Assembly: GCA_964017045.1 (NCBI GenBank)
Contig: OZ024794.1
Location: 4,791,501-4,855,500 of the forward strand
Source: Omphiscola glabra
Taxonomy: Eukaryota > Mollusca > Gastropoda > Lymnaeidae
DNA length: 64,000 nt
Reading direction: 5' to 3'
A program made the position numbers and the translations under genes. Below the pieces are notes generated by a model that worked only from the letters and a program-made list of their open reading frames with translations, did not search any database and was not told the DNA's origin. Positions 46,891 through 57,298 of the stretch are shown one piece after another (positions within the stretch are counted from its first letter, which is position 1; every line of letters starts with the position of its first letter).

Positions 46891-47990
46891 TCATAAAGGG
46901 AAACTACTACCGCCTCGAAACGTTGATTGATGGTAACTAGAGTGGCATATATAAATGACTCATAGATAAAGTATAAAGGACAATAATTATTGCGGATGAA
47001 TTAAATATTCATAAACTTTTAATAAACATGTGAACTGTACTCCTCCGTATCTACAATAAGGTTCTTTATCCCAAATTTCCATTAGTAATAGTGCTAAAAA
47101 AATCAAAATTTAGATCCCCCCCCCAAATTTGATTCACGCTCAGGCTCATTTCTTCCCTCCCCCTTTTCTATGAGCTTTCCTATGCCCCCACCACAAAAAA
47201 TTTTTTTAAAAAATGCATTCAATCATTGCCAAAATATTTCAACCAAATTTTTTTTTTTTAAATTAATAATTTTAGTAGATCTATAATTAATAAAAAAATT
47301 GTGTCGGTCTTATTCTAAACAATCCCTGCACTGACAAGTGGCGTGATGACTGTGAGGTCGAAATTGCGTTGTTTTCGTATTATTTATTTAGAGTTCAATT
47401 CCCCCCCCCCGCCCCGCCCCCCCCCCCCCCCCCCCAGCGAAGCCAGGTTTTCTTCTTTTGTTTTTTAAAATGAGCATTTATTTATTTCCTTTCCAATGCT
47501 ACCCGGCAAAAGTGTGTGTGTGTGGGTGGGGTATTCCCCCTAACTCAGATTGGAAGCAACTACTCTCCACACCACCTCCCCCCCACCCGTGTAGACGCCC
47601 CAACTTTTTATTTATTTTCTTTATCTGGCACGAGCTATATTAGGCATCAGACTTGCTTCATGGTGACGCTGCGTCACACTACTGCTAAATATCAAAATTT
47701 CTAACCACTACTATTTTTACATCAAATTTTACAAAGAAAGCTTAAAAAGGGGACTTTGTTCTTAAATTTAAAAAAAAAAAAAATTATTTAAAAAAATGTG
47801 ATTTAAAAAAATCTAGACAAAGAAAAATTACGACCCCCCTCTTACTTTCTGCTGTCGTCCTTGAATTAAGGGAATGTGGCCATTATTCTGTTTTTCGAAG
47901 TCTTATATTACGTTCTATATAGGCAATGTGCAAACTTATCAGAAAAGCTTTTGGTTGAAAAGAAATGCAAAGTCCTCAGTCCACAATTTG
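46891..47990. other. intergenic, poly-C rich
   Basis: Contains C runs at 47116-47124 and an almost pure C tract at 47401-47435, plus poly-A/T runs. No gene recognised. Confidence 0.4.
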
Positions 47991-48680
47991 TCTTGAGACC
48001 GGTTGAAGCGTCTGATTCAGCTGAAAACAGATTACGGATTTTGATCCGGGGCACTCATGAACCATCCACCCATGGTCATCGAATCAACTTTGGAGCATGC
48101 CTGTAAAAAAAAAAAGCAGGGGGAAACGTAACAACGCAAAACCAGTTAAAAAAAACGTTTGAACCAGTTGAATCTGATGCTGTATTTTGTTCTGCCATCT
48201 TTGAAAATCTTCAGGTTTTCCACTGTGTACCGATACCCTTGCCAGTTACGACGCTGCGCATACAAGCTTTTGACCCACCAACCGATAACTCCTTCCAGAG
48301 ACTAATTTCAAGGCAAGAAACGGCTCCAGAATAAACCGCATAAACCTGTTGAACCGGTCAAGGCAGCCGTAAACCGGTGTTACATTTCTATGAGGGGCAC
48401 TCCGGTGCTGTACATCCATGGTCATCGGATCAACTCCGGAGCATGCCCGCAAAAAAGATGGAAAACCAGGGAAAACCCCGGTTAATCAGTCAAACGGGTC
48501 GAGTAAGTTGGAAACTGATGCCGGAATTCAATACATCATATTTAAAAACTTCCCGGTTCCTCATTTGGTGCAGCCGGTTGTGGTCAAATAAGAAACCGAT
48601 GTCGGATTTAGATCTGGGGCACTCCAGAGCCATCCATCCACGGTCATCGGATACACCCAATGTTCTTCGTTTCAGATCAA
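47990..48680. repeat. diverged repeat, three copies of a GGGGCACTC module
   Basis: GGGGCACTC followed by CATCCA-CCATGGTCATCG and AACTCCGGAGCATGCC occurs at 48048, 48393 and 48616 (spacing 345 and 223). Copies are diverged and interspersed with AACCGGT words. Origin unknown. Confidence 0.6.
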
Positions 48681-48831
48681 CATCAGATCAGGAATTGGGT
48701 CAAAATTAAGATGCAAGATTTGACCACACACAAACTAACAAACAGCAATGGAGCAAATTGTCATACATTTGTCTCTTTGAGACATTTCAGATTTTCGGGG
48801 GCGGGTAGTGCCGATTGCCATTGGTCAGTAT

Positions 48832-49163
48832 CCAGAGGCGTAAGGGGTGGCAGATGGGACGTTGTCCCTTCGACGCAGACTAGCGGGGGCATCAAATTGG
48901 CTTTGGTGGTATTAAATGGTTTGAAAAAATTAGTTTCAGAGTTTGGGGTGTAAAAAGAATCATGTCCCCTGACGCCAAACACTGAAGTTACTCCCTGCTA
49001 GTTGCGTAGAAAGTGGGATGATGAGGTAGTTTACTCAAGTGTCACTTTTTCTTTATATGGATGTGTGGCATTTTTGGACAAATGCAGAGTTTTTATCGTG
49101 AAAGGAAGAGATCCAATAATATTTGGCCGCCCATGGTGGCCCTAATACTAGCTACGCCACTAT
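48832..49163. mobile_element. possible hAT-type element with CAGAGGCGTAAGG and CTACGCCACTA ends
   Basis: The ends are imperfect inverted repeats of the same general type as the MITE at 28142-28304. No clear target duplication; the inside is unremarkable. Confidence 0.3.
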
Positions 49164-49236
49164 CTATCGGCACCAAAATTAGCGATAATTTTCATCGGGA
49201 TGTAGGGCAGAAATTGAGGGCTCAGATGAATCTTGC

Positions 49237-49639
49237 TTTTATTTATAAAAATAAAAGCAAGACAAAAATCACGAAGGTAAACTCAGCAACCAAATGCATA
49301 TCTCTCTGGCAGGAAATGCACTGGAAGAAGGGAAGGCCTTCACATACTTAGGCAGCACCATTGCCATAAATGGTGGATCCGAGGGGGATGTTAGGGCTAG
49401 AATTGGAAAGGCTAGGTCAGCATTTGTGTTATTAAAGAAAATATAAGAGTCAAAGGAGCTGACTCTTCAAACCAAAGTAAAAATGTTCAACACAAATGTC
49501 AAAACATTCCTGCTCTATGGAGCTGCAAATTGGAGAACAACAACGAGCATTACGTCGAAAGTACAGACCTTCATAAACACTTGCCTTAGAAAGATCGTGA
49601 ACATCAAATGGCCAAATACTATCACCAACATAGACTTAT
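49237..49639 (+). pseudogene. older RTE retrotransposon fragment, left part
   Basis: Aligns with the 3' part of the reverse-transcriptase ORF of the inserted element (compare AAAAGCAAGACAAAAATCAC here with the parallel segment at about 51748, and GCATTTGTGTTATTAAAGAA in both). It carries an in-frame stop (ATATAA where the other copy has ATATGG at about 51940) and indels. It breaks at 49639 where the younger copy begins. Confidence 0.85.
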
Positions 49640-52428
49640 CGGGAGAAATGTTACTATACTCTGGGCATGAGGAGGAAAATGCTCCGCACACACAAGGAGT
49701 CGCTCTAATGTTGTCTAGGATGGCACAGGATTCATTGATTGGATGGGAAGCCCATGGACCAAGAATAATAACAGCAACATTCCGAACCAAGAAAAAGAAA
49801 ATAAAGATGAACATAATACAGTGTTACGCACCCACCAACGACAGCAAAGAAGACGAGAAAGAAACATTCTACAATAGACTACAAACAATAATAGAAAAAT
49901 TCCCAAATAGAGACCTGAACATTTTAATGGGGGACCTTAACGCCAAGATCGGAAACGACAACAGTGGATATGAGGAAATCATGGGACGCCATGGTGTAGG
50001 AGAGAGAAATGAGAACGGAGAAAAACTAGCAGACTTCTGCGCAACACATGAGCTTGTTATCGGAGGCAGCGAATTCCAACATAAAAACATCCACAAGATA
50101 ACATGGGTATCCCCGGACAACAAAACGCAAAACCAAATAGACCACATATGCATTAACAAAAAATTTAGAAAGTCTCTACAAGATGTACGAGCAAAACGAG
50201 GAGCAGATGTCGCATCTGATCATCATCTTGTTTGGGCAAGACTAAAGTTAAAGTTGAAGAAGAACTGGGAACCGCCAACTGTTAAGCGAACAAAATTCAA
50301 CGTAGCACTTTTGGTAAATGAGCAGAAAAGAGAGGAATTCAGTGTTACCTTAAGGAATAAGTTCCAAGCGCTGGAAGACCAAACAGAAGATGACCAAGTA
50401 GAACATAAATGGCAAAACATAAAGTCGTCTGTAACATCCACTTGCCAAGAAGTTTTAGGATCAGTGAAACAGAAACACAAAGACTGGCTCTCAATCAACA
50501 CACTGCAAAAAATAAAAGAGAGAAAAGAAATTAAAAGTTTAGTTAACAGCAGCCGCACCAGGGCGGAGAAAACAAAAGCGCAAGAGAAATATAAAGAAGC
50601 AAACCAAAAAGTAAAAAACAGCATAAAAAAAGATAAGAATGCCTACATAGATGGCCTAGCATCAACAGCAGAAGAAGCAGCCAAGAAGGGCAACCTGAGA
50701 GAGCTGTACGATATAACAAGAAAGCTGTCAGGGCGATACAAAAGGCCGGAGAGACCTGTCAAAGATAGAGAAGGTAGATCAATAACAGAAAGGAAAGAGC
50801 AACAAAAAAGATGGGTGGAATACTTTAAAGAACTATTAAACAGACCCCCACCCACAGACACACCAGACATACAACCAGCAAATGAAGACTTACAAATAGA
50901 AGAAAGCGCCCCAAATAGGGAAGAAATAGCTCTGGCCATCAAGCAGCTCAAATTAGGGAAAGCACCGGGACCGGACAACATCACAGCAGAGATGATGAGA
51001 GCTGATATAAATACAATAGTCAACATGCTGCACCCTCTGTTTGAAAAGATATGGGAAGAAGAGAGAGTTCCAAAAGATTGGAAAGAAGGATACCTCATCA
51101 AGATACCAAAGAAAGGGGATCTCAGCAATTGTGCAAATTACAGAGGAATCACACTGCTGTCCATACCAGGAAAGGTCTTTAACAGAATTATTTTGAATAG
51201 AATGAAAGACCAGGTCGACATGCAGCTACGAGATCAACAGGCTGGATTCCGCCAAAACAGATCATGCACAGATCAAATTGCAGCACTGAGAATCATTGTA
51301 GAACAATCAATCGAATGGAACTCCCCTTTATACATAAATTTTATAGACTACGAAAAGGCCTTTGATAGCCTGGACCGACAAACATTGTGGAAACTTCTTC
51401 GGCACTATGGAGTACCAGGGAAATTAGTCAGGATTATTCAGAGCTCTTATGAAGAAATGACATGCAGGGTGGTCCACGAAGGTAGACTCACAGATGCCTT
51501 TACAGTCGAAACAGGAGTCAGACAAGGAAGCCTCTTGTCCCCATTTCTATTCATCCTTGCCATTGACTGGATAATGAAAAAATCCACAGACAAAAAAAGG
51601 AATGGGATACAGTGGACACTCTGGGAACAACTGAATGACCTAGACTTTGCAGATGACATTGCACTTCTGTCCCACAACCAGCAACAAATGCAGGAAAAAA
51701 CAAAAGATGTAGCCACCTTTTCATCACAGCTCGGACTTAATATAAATAAAAGCAAGACGAAAATCATGAAGGTGAACTCATCCAACCAAGAGCATATCTG
51801 TCTGGAAGGAAAGGCACTGGAAGAAGTGGAGTCCTTCAATTACTTAGGCAGCACCATAGACACAAACGGCGGATCCGACGCAGACGTGAGGTCTAGAATT
51901 GGAAAAGCTAGATCAGCATTTGTGTTATTAAAGAAAATATGGGAGTCGAAGCAGCTGAAACTTCAAACCAAAGTCAGAATCTTTAATACAAATGTCAAAA
52001 CAGTCCTACTTTATGGAGCAGAAACGTGGAAAACATCAGCGAGCATTACACAGAAAGTGCAGACATTCATAAACACATGCCTTAGAAAGATCCTTAACAT
52101 CAAATGGCCAAACACCATCACCAACAAAGATCTATTAGAAAGGACATACCAGGTGCCCGTTGATGAAGACATCATAAAGAAAAAATGGAGGTGGATTGGG
52201 CATACTCTGAGAAAACCCCCAGATAGCACCACCAGACAATGTCTAACATGGAATCCACAGGGAAAAAGAAAGAGAGGAAGACCTAAGAATACATGGAGAC
52301 GTGAACTAGAGACAGACACGCAAAATATGGGATACAACTGGAAGCAATTGGAAAGGAAAGCACAGGACCGGGATGAGTGGAAAATTCTTGTGGACGGCCT
52401 ATGCCCCAGACGGGGTAAAAAGGCATAA
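49483..52428 (+). CDS. RTE endonuclease-reverse transcriptase ORF, chimeric N-terminus
   Basis: A 981-codon frame. Residues 1-52 are the C-terminal region of the older RTE copy read in frame into the younger one; a native start is absent. From residue 53: partial AP-type endonuclease (EEP family, as in the 'craniofacial development protein 2-like' RTE proteins) with IIQCYAPTND, LMGDLNAKIG, NQIDHICI and the catalytic SDHHLVWARL. Then reverse transcriptase: LGKAPGPDNITAEM, YRGITLL, QAGFRQNRSCTDQI, FIDYEKAFDSLDR, GVRQGSLLSPFLFI, catalytic FADDIALLS near residue 722, SKTKIMKVNS, FNYLGSTID. The C-terminal WIGHTLRKPPDSTTRQCLTW and KRKRGRPKNTWRRE are typical of the family. Reverse-transcriptase motifs look intact, but the endonuclease lacks its N-terminal metal-binding residues, so autonomous movement is not expected. 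Confidence 0.88.
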   Translation: MFNTNVKTFLLYGAANWRTTTSITSKVQTFINTCLRKIVNIKWPNTITNIDLSGEMLLYSGHEEENAPHTQGVALMLSRMAQDSLIGWEAHGPRIITATFRTKKKKIKMNIIQCYAPTNDSKEDEKETFYNRLQTIIEKFPNRDLNILMGDLNAKIGNDNSGYEEIMGRHGVGERNENGEKLADFCATHELVIGGSEFQHKNIHKITWVSPDNKTQNQIDHICINKKFRKSLQDVRAKRGADVASDHHLVWARLKLKLKKNWEPPTVKRTKFNVALLVNEQKREEFSVTLRNKFQALEDQTEDDQVEHKWQNIKSSVTSTCQEVLGSVKQKHKDWLSINTLQKIKERKEIKSLVNSSRTRAEKTKAQEKYKEANQKVKNSIKKDKNAYIDGLASTAEEAAKKGNLRELYDITRKLSGRYKRPERPVKDREGRSITERKEQQKRWVEYFKELLNRPPPTDTPDIQPANEDLQIEESAPNREEIALAIKQLKLGKAPGPDNITAEMMRADINTIVNMLHPLFEKIWEEERVPKDWKEGYLIKIPKKGDLSNCANYRGITLLSIPGKVFNRIILNRMKDQVDMQLRDQQAGFRQNRSCTDQIAALRIIVEQSIEWNSPLYINFIDYEKAFDSLDRQTLWKLLRHYGVPGKLVRIIQSSYEEMTCRVVHEGRLTDAFTVETGVRQGSLLSPFLFILAIDWIMKKSTDKKRNGIQWTLWEQLNDLDFADDIALLSHNQQQMQEKTKDVATFSSQLGLNINKSKTKIMKVNSSNQEHICLEGKALEEVESFNYLGSTIDTNGGSDADVRSRIGKARSAFVLLKKIWESKQLKLQTKVRIFNTNVKTVLLYGAETWKTSASITQKVQTFINTCLRKILNIKWPNTITNKDLLERTYQVPVDEDIIKKKWRWIGHTLRKPPDSTTRQCLTWNPQGKRKRGRPKNTWRRELETDTQNMGYNWKQLERKAQDRDEWKILVDGLCPRRGKKA

Positions 52429-52442
52429 GAAGAAGAAGAAGA
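49640..52442 (+). mobile_element. RTE-clade non-LTR retrotransposon, 5'-truncated, inserted in an older RTE copy
   Basis: About 2.8 kb. AGACTTAT is duplicated at 49632-49639 and 52443-52450, and the 3' end is a short (GAA)n tail, as expected of RTE-type target-primed insertion. The sequence starts inside the endonuclease domain, so the first 50 or so residues of the ORF are missing. The rest is open to the stop at 52428. The flanking sequence on both sides is itself RTE sequence, which places this insertion within an older copy. Confidence 0.88.
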
Positions 52443-52660
52443 AGACTTATTAGAAAGAACATACCAGGAGCCTACTGGTTAAGGAAAAGATGGAGGTGGA
52501 TAGACAATCCTTAAAATGAAATCTACCGGGGAATAGGAAAAAGGGGAGGCCCTAAAAATACATGGTGACGCGAGCTTGAGGCAGATACACAAAGTATGGG
52601 ATACACCTTGAAGCAACTGAAAAGGAAAGCACAGGACCGAGATGAATAGAAATATGTGAG
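52443..52660 (+). pseudogene. older RTE retrotransposon fragment, right part
   Basis: Continues the older copy after the insertion: GACTTATTAGAAAGAACATA, then ATGGAGGTGGATAG, AAAAAGGGGAGGCCCTAAAA, GGAAAGCACAGGACCGAGAT. Compared with the younger copy it lacks the segment around IGHTLRKPPD and has stops. Homology fades near 52660. Confidence 0.85.
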
Positions 52661-53613
52661 TAAGATGAATCTTGAGTGGTAGAGGGGACTGGAGAGTCTT
52701 TTTATTATTTCAAAATCAAGAGGTGCCTTTTGGGGTATAGTTGAATTAAATGTTTCTATTAGACTTTTTCATCAGGGGAAAGAAATTTTTCAGGATCTGT
52801 GGAGGAATTTTGGTGCCAATGTCATACATAAACTGAATTCACACCGGTTGTGGGGTGTCCCAGGGTAATCATTTGGCACAAGCTTATATTCAAATTCATG
52901 TTGTAACATTGATTAGCATGAGGGAATGGGGTACATACATTGAGGGTGCTAAAGACAGTAGCGCAAATTCAAAATGCCTTGATTTATTTTTGGTGCATAC
53001 TTGAATTCGGTTTTTCTTTCAGATAATTGTGAGGTGACATTTCAAAATTTCGTGTGAATTAGCCCAAATTAGCCATAATAATGACCAAAGACATCTTTAA
53101 CGCCGCACCAGGGGGGATATGAATCAAATTCATTCCAGTTGTGACGCCCTTGGGGGGTATACATTTTGCCTTGCTTATCGTCCCTTTTTTTTATAGTCCC
53201 CAGAAAATGTGTGATAAAGTCAAAATACCATAATGCTTTTGGGTAAATAATTTAATTTAGCTAAATTCTATACTTAATTGGAGAGAAATGGAAGAGATCC
53301 AAGTTTTTAAACAATGTACGTTTCTCTTAACCATAGAACCATCGCGTGAGCCCAGCAACCCATACGACTGCAGTCGGCCTCAGATATTTTAGAGACTTAC
53401 ATATAGGCTATCTTTTTTGTCTAAATCCTTTCCCCCCTGTGTAATATATTAACATTAACAAAATAACAAACATTTTTAGAAGGTAGGGGTGCCACAAATT
53501 TAGAACTGGCTGGGGCGCCAAAATTAGCTAAGGCCTGCCCTGTATGTAGTCTAATATATGGATATTTGGTCTTAAAAAATGGATATAGGTGCTCCTTTAC
53601 TCACTCTATAGAG
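52661..53613. other. intergenic, no gene recognised
   Basis: Unremarkable sequence with GC-rich fragments near 53110-53160 and 53490-53540 that look like old repeats. Confidence 0.4.
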
Positions 53614-53798
53614 CAGCGGTTCTCAACCTGTGGGTCGCAAACCCTTTGGGGGGTCGAATAACCCTTTCACAGGGGTCAACTTAGACCATAGGAAAAGACA
53701 TATATGGCCTACTATAATGTAATGAAGTAGTTGGGGGTCGCCTCAACACGAGGAACTGTATTTCAGGGTCACAGCATTAGGAAGGTTGAGAACCACTG
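53614..53798 (+). mobile_element. SPIN-like hAT MITE, 185 bp
   Basis: Ends CAGCGGTTCTCAACCTGTGG and GGTTGAGAACCACTG form inverted repeats; the interior includes GGGGGGTCGAATAACCCTTT and TTGGGGGTCGCCTCAACACG. Flanking octamers CTATAGAG and CTCTAGCT match only partly (5 of 8). Confidence 0.85.
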
Positions 53799-53802
53799 CT
53801 CT

Positions 53803-56800
53803 AGCTATCAAAACAGTTTAGTCTTACTCATACCTGTACTTCTTTTATAAAAAAAAACGTATTCTTTTTAATCGCAGTCCAAGCCTCTTTAGATGAGGAC
53901 ATTATCAGCCAAGCCATTACTAATTAAGAATGTGTGTTCTACATCCCCTCCTGTTCTGGAGGCACAAGTTGTATCCTTTTATTAAGAAATTTATATTCTT
54001 ACTGACAATAATTACTAATTAAATGTTAATTTAAAAAGACCTTTTGTTAGTTACCCGCCCCTGTTAAAGAAGAGCTTAAATCCTTTCATGATCTAGTTAG
54101 AATTGACTAGGAATACATGATAATGTCTCGTTGCATTATTTTTATAAACAAATACGGTACCCCCTTAAGTCTCAAGACTTGGGAAAAAAATGGAAGTACT
54201 AGATCTGTCCTTTGAATAAGTATATAGCTGGATAGTCTATATCAGGCCTGCACAACTCAAAATGTAAGGCGGGTCGTAACACTTTATGAAATACTTGTGT
54301 GGGCCGAAATATAACATCTGCCTGAACTAGTTCTATCAAAATTAATGTTTCATGACCTGTTATAAATAAAAAAAATTAATGAATAATTGATTATATCACT
54401 TTTGAATTTTATATTATATACGCTAGGGAGTGGCTAAAATTGAGGTCAAGAACTTACAAAATGTGTCAAAAAACAACATTCTTTAAAAAAAAGTTTAAAC
54501 AGAACTCCAACTCCAAACAACTGCACCATTGATGCATATGTGGTGATAATTGGCTAAGTAACATCAATATTTAGATCATCCTTGGTAATAATTGATATTA
54601 ACATACTTTAATTTGATTTATTGTCAATTAGTTTAAGGAATTAAAAAAAAAAACTGATATTTAACGTTGGGTTATTTTTCTTAACATGTGGCATTCAATG
54701 TAACTGACAACTTTCCCCCATTAACTACTTTAAGAACTCATCAAACTCAACCAATGGAGAAATGGTAACATAATGTATTTTATTATTGTAAGATAAATAT
54801 ACAATTTTATATTATTGTTACAGGAAAGAATGTACACACCGAGCAGGCGGTGGTTCTGTTACAAGAAAAATGACTTTTTTTTTTATAACTGGTGTGAATC
54901 AGAAATTATAGATATGAATTTTGAAAAACCAAGTCTGAGGCATGTGCCAGTTTCAGAATGTACGTACATGAAGCTCCAAATATATCTAAACAATGTAATA
55001 CTTAAATAGTATTTTAGCAAATAAAATGTCATAAGCTACTAAAATCAGATAAGCAAAGATTTTTTTCTTTGCTGTAGCCATAACAATACCTAGTAATGAT
55101 ATTAGACTACATTACCTAATAATGATATATAGATATTATTTGTTTTGAAAGTTGCTAACCCAAATCAGTCTCTAAATAAATGAATAAAAAACAGGATTAA
55201 AAAAAATGAAATTATTAATAAAACAATCAGTTATAATGTTGATAGAGTAACCCACAGTGGCGGATGGCACCTCAGTAATGACTGTCCCCTAAAATTTTTC
55301 TAAAAAACCCATGCAGATATAGCATAAGTTTTTTTTAAAGTAATTAATAAGATGATGTCCTGTGGTCAATATTGAGCATTGCTCCACCCATCAAAAATGG
55401 CTGATTAAACTGTTTAAATTTAATTCAAGATTCATGTTAATGAACTTGTACATTGGTTAAATTGTAGTTGGATGAGCAAAGCACAACTCCCAAATAAAAA
55501 CAAGCAAAGAAAGAGCAAACTTTGTACTAAGCAAATCTTGCATTGATGAGATCACACTATATTATCAACTACGGCTGGTAACAAAATATAATGCATAAAA
55601 AATACTTTTTTTTGTGTAAATTTTTATTTTTTAATTTGCAAAAGGAAACCACTTTCTTCATTCAATTCTTAAGCATTAGCTTTTTTTAAGGTGGGCTGAC
55701 CTAAAATGATTATATTTTATAACTTTTAACACAATACTTAACATGCAATAGAAGCTTTGGTTGTTTCTTCCCCAATATTGAAGCTACGTAAGCAAATGTC
55801 TAGCCTGCCATACATTCAAAACAAAACTGTTTGCTTACAAATCATACATAATTTTAAATGCATTGGCATTATTTTAAAAAAATTCTTAAGGTGATCAAAA
55901 TTGTAATGTTACATTTTTATAGCACATTAAAAAAAAAAAATCTTTTCACCAGCCAAAAAAAAAGTTTACAAAATGTCCCTTCATTGAAAGAAAATTAATA
56001 AAATCATACCAATATGAATAAATGAATCAGCAAAAAGGAACAAAAGTCATACTAATCTATTTTAGCATACCCTCTCATATTCCTTTAATAAAGCTATTTT
56101 TTCAAACACTTCCATACATCTGATCATTTAAACCACCCTAGTTAAAGATTATCCGACACAAACTGCAAATATATCACATGCATTTGTGTCTCAACATTTA
56201 AAAAATGTTTACAAAGACAAAAAAAAATATATATTTTATTTTATGCTGATGGTATGTGTATCATAATAAAGGAAATTTCATGGTCTATAAAAACCATTTT
56301 CAAATTGTAAAAAAAGATATGTACACATGCAAAAGGTTTTTAATAGTTTATTATTTTGTTTAGTTGTCCACTTAAGTAAATAAAATTTCTATGCCCAACG
56401 AGGTAAAGACATAGTTACAGTTACAGTTTGATTTCTTTTCTATGTGTATTCACAGTTTCTATTTTATCAAAACCAGCTGTAATACTTCCAATATATGATA
56501 ATCCTGGTCAATGAACAAATAACAGTACACAACAAAAGGTTAATACCCTTTCATCATTTGAGGAATGATGGGACTTGGAGATGATAAGATATTTGTAAAA
56601 AGGGCAGGGGATGACAGAACTGTGCATTATGGTAGTCACAGATTCTATAATAGGTTAATAGTATGCATAGATTTTTTCTTATGTGTATCTTAAATATGTA
56701 ATGCCACTAAGGCAAGAAGCATATACTTGGGTGACTGAGTTTCTTACTGCCACTAATATGATGTCTATAAATGTAAACATAATATATATATATATATAAT

Positions 56801-57298
56801 ACCCATGTGCTACAATCATACTTGTAAAGCTGAGATCCCAGTGCATGAAATCTATGAGGAACATGCTAAAATAATATCAACATACTAAGACCAATATAAA
56901 AAGATAGAAATAATATTTAAGAAATTTATCAGCACCTTCACCACTATGCAGTCTCTTCTCTTCGTTTTCTTTCATGCATGCATTAGAAATAATAATGTAC
57001 AAATGAAAGAGTAATGTGATGTTAAAATTTTAAAAATGTAACACACCACAAGCACCACCCAGGATGATATGAACTAATGAAGCTTCAAACTAACTACACC
57101 CCATAATGTCAAACTATTACAATTAAGGAACACTTTGGAATTCAGCATATTTACTATGAATACATTTATAGACTTCAAACTAGCAGCAGAAATTTATGAT
57201 ACTGATCTACTATGCGAAGAAAAATAATACATGTGTGATGTCTATGTAGAAAATGACAATGCTCTTGTACATGTATTTCGATAAGATAAGGTCTGCAC
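53803..57298. other. intergenic region and probable ARPC2 3'UTR
   Basis: AT-rich. A hAT-like terminus (CAGGCCTGCACAACTCAAAA) appears at about 54245. Two TA microsatellites lie near 56785 and 56226. Part of the right end is probably the ARPC2 3'UTR on the minus strand; the polyadenylation site is not identified. The small ORFs here resemble nothing. Confidence 0.45.

Noticed and set aside
49515..52337. Minus-strand ORFs opposite the RTE element
   Set aside because: They are shadows of the plus-strand endonuclease-reverse transcriptase frame.
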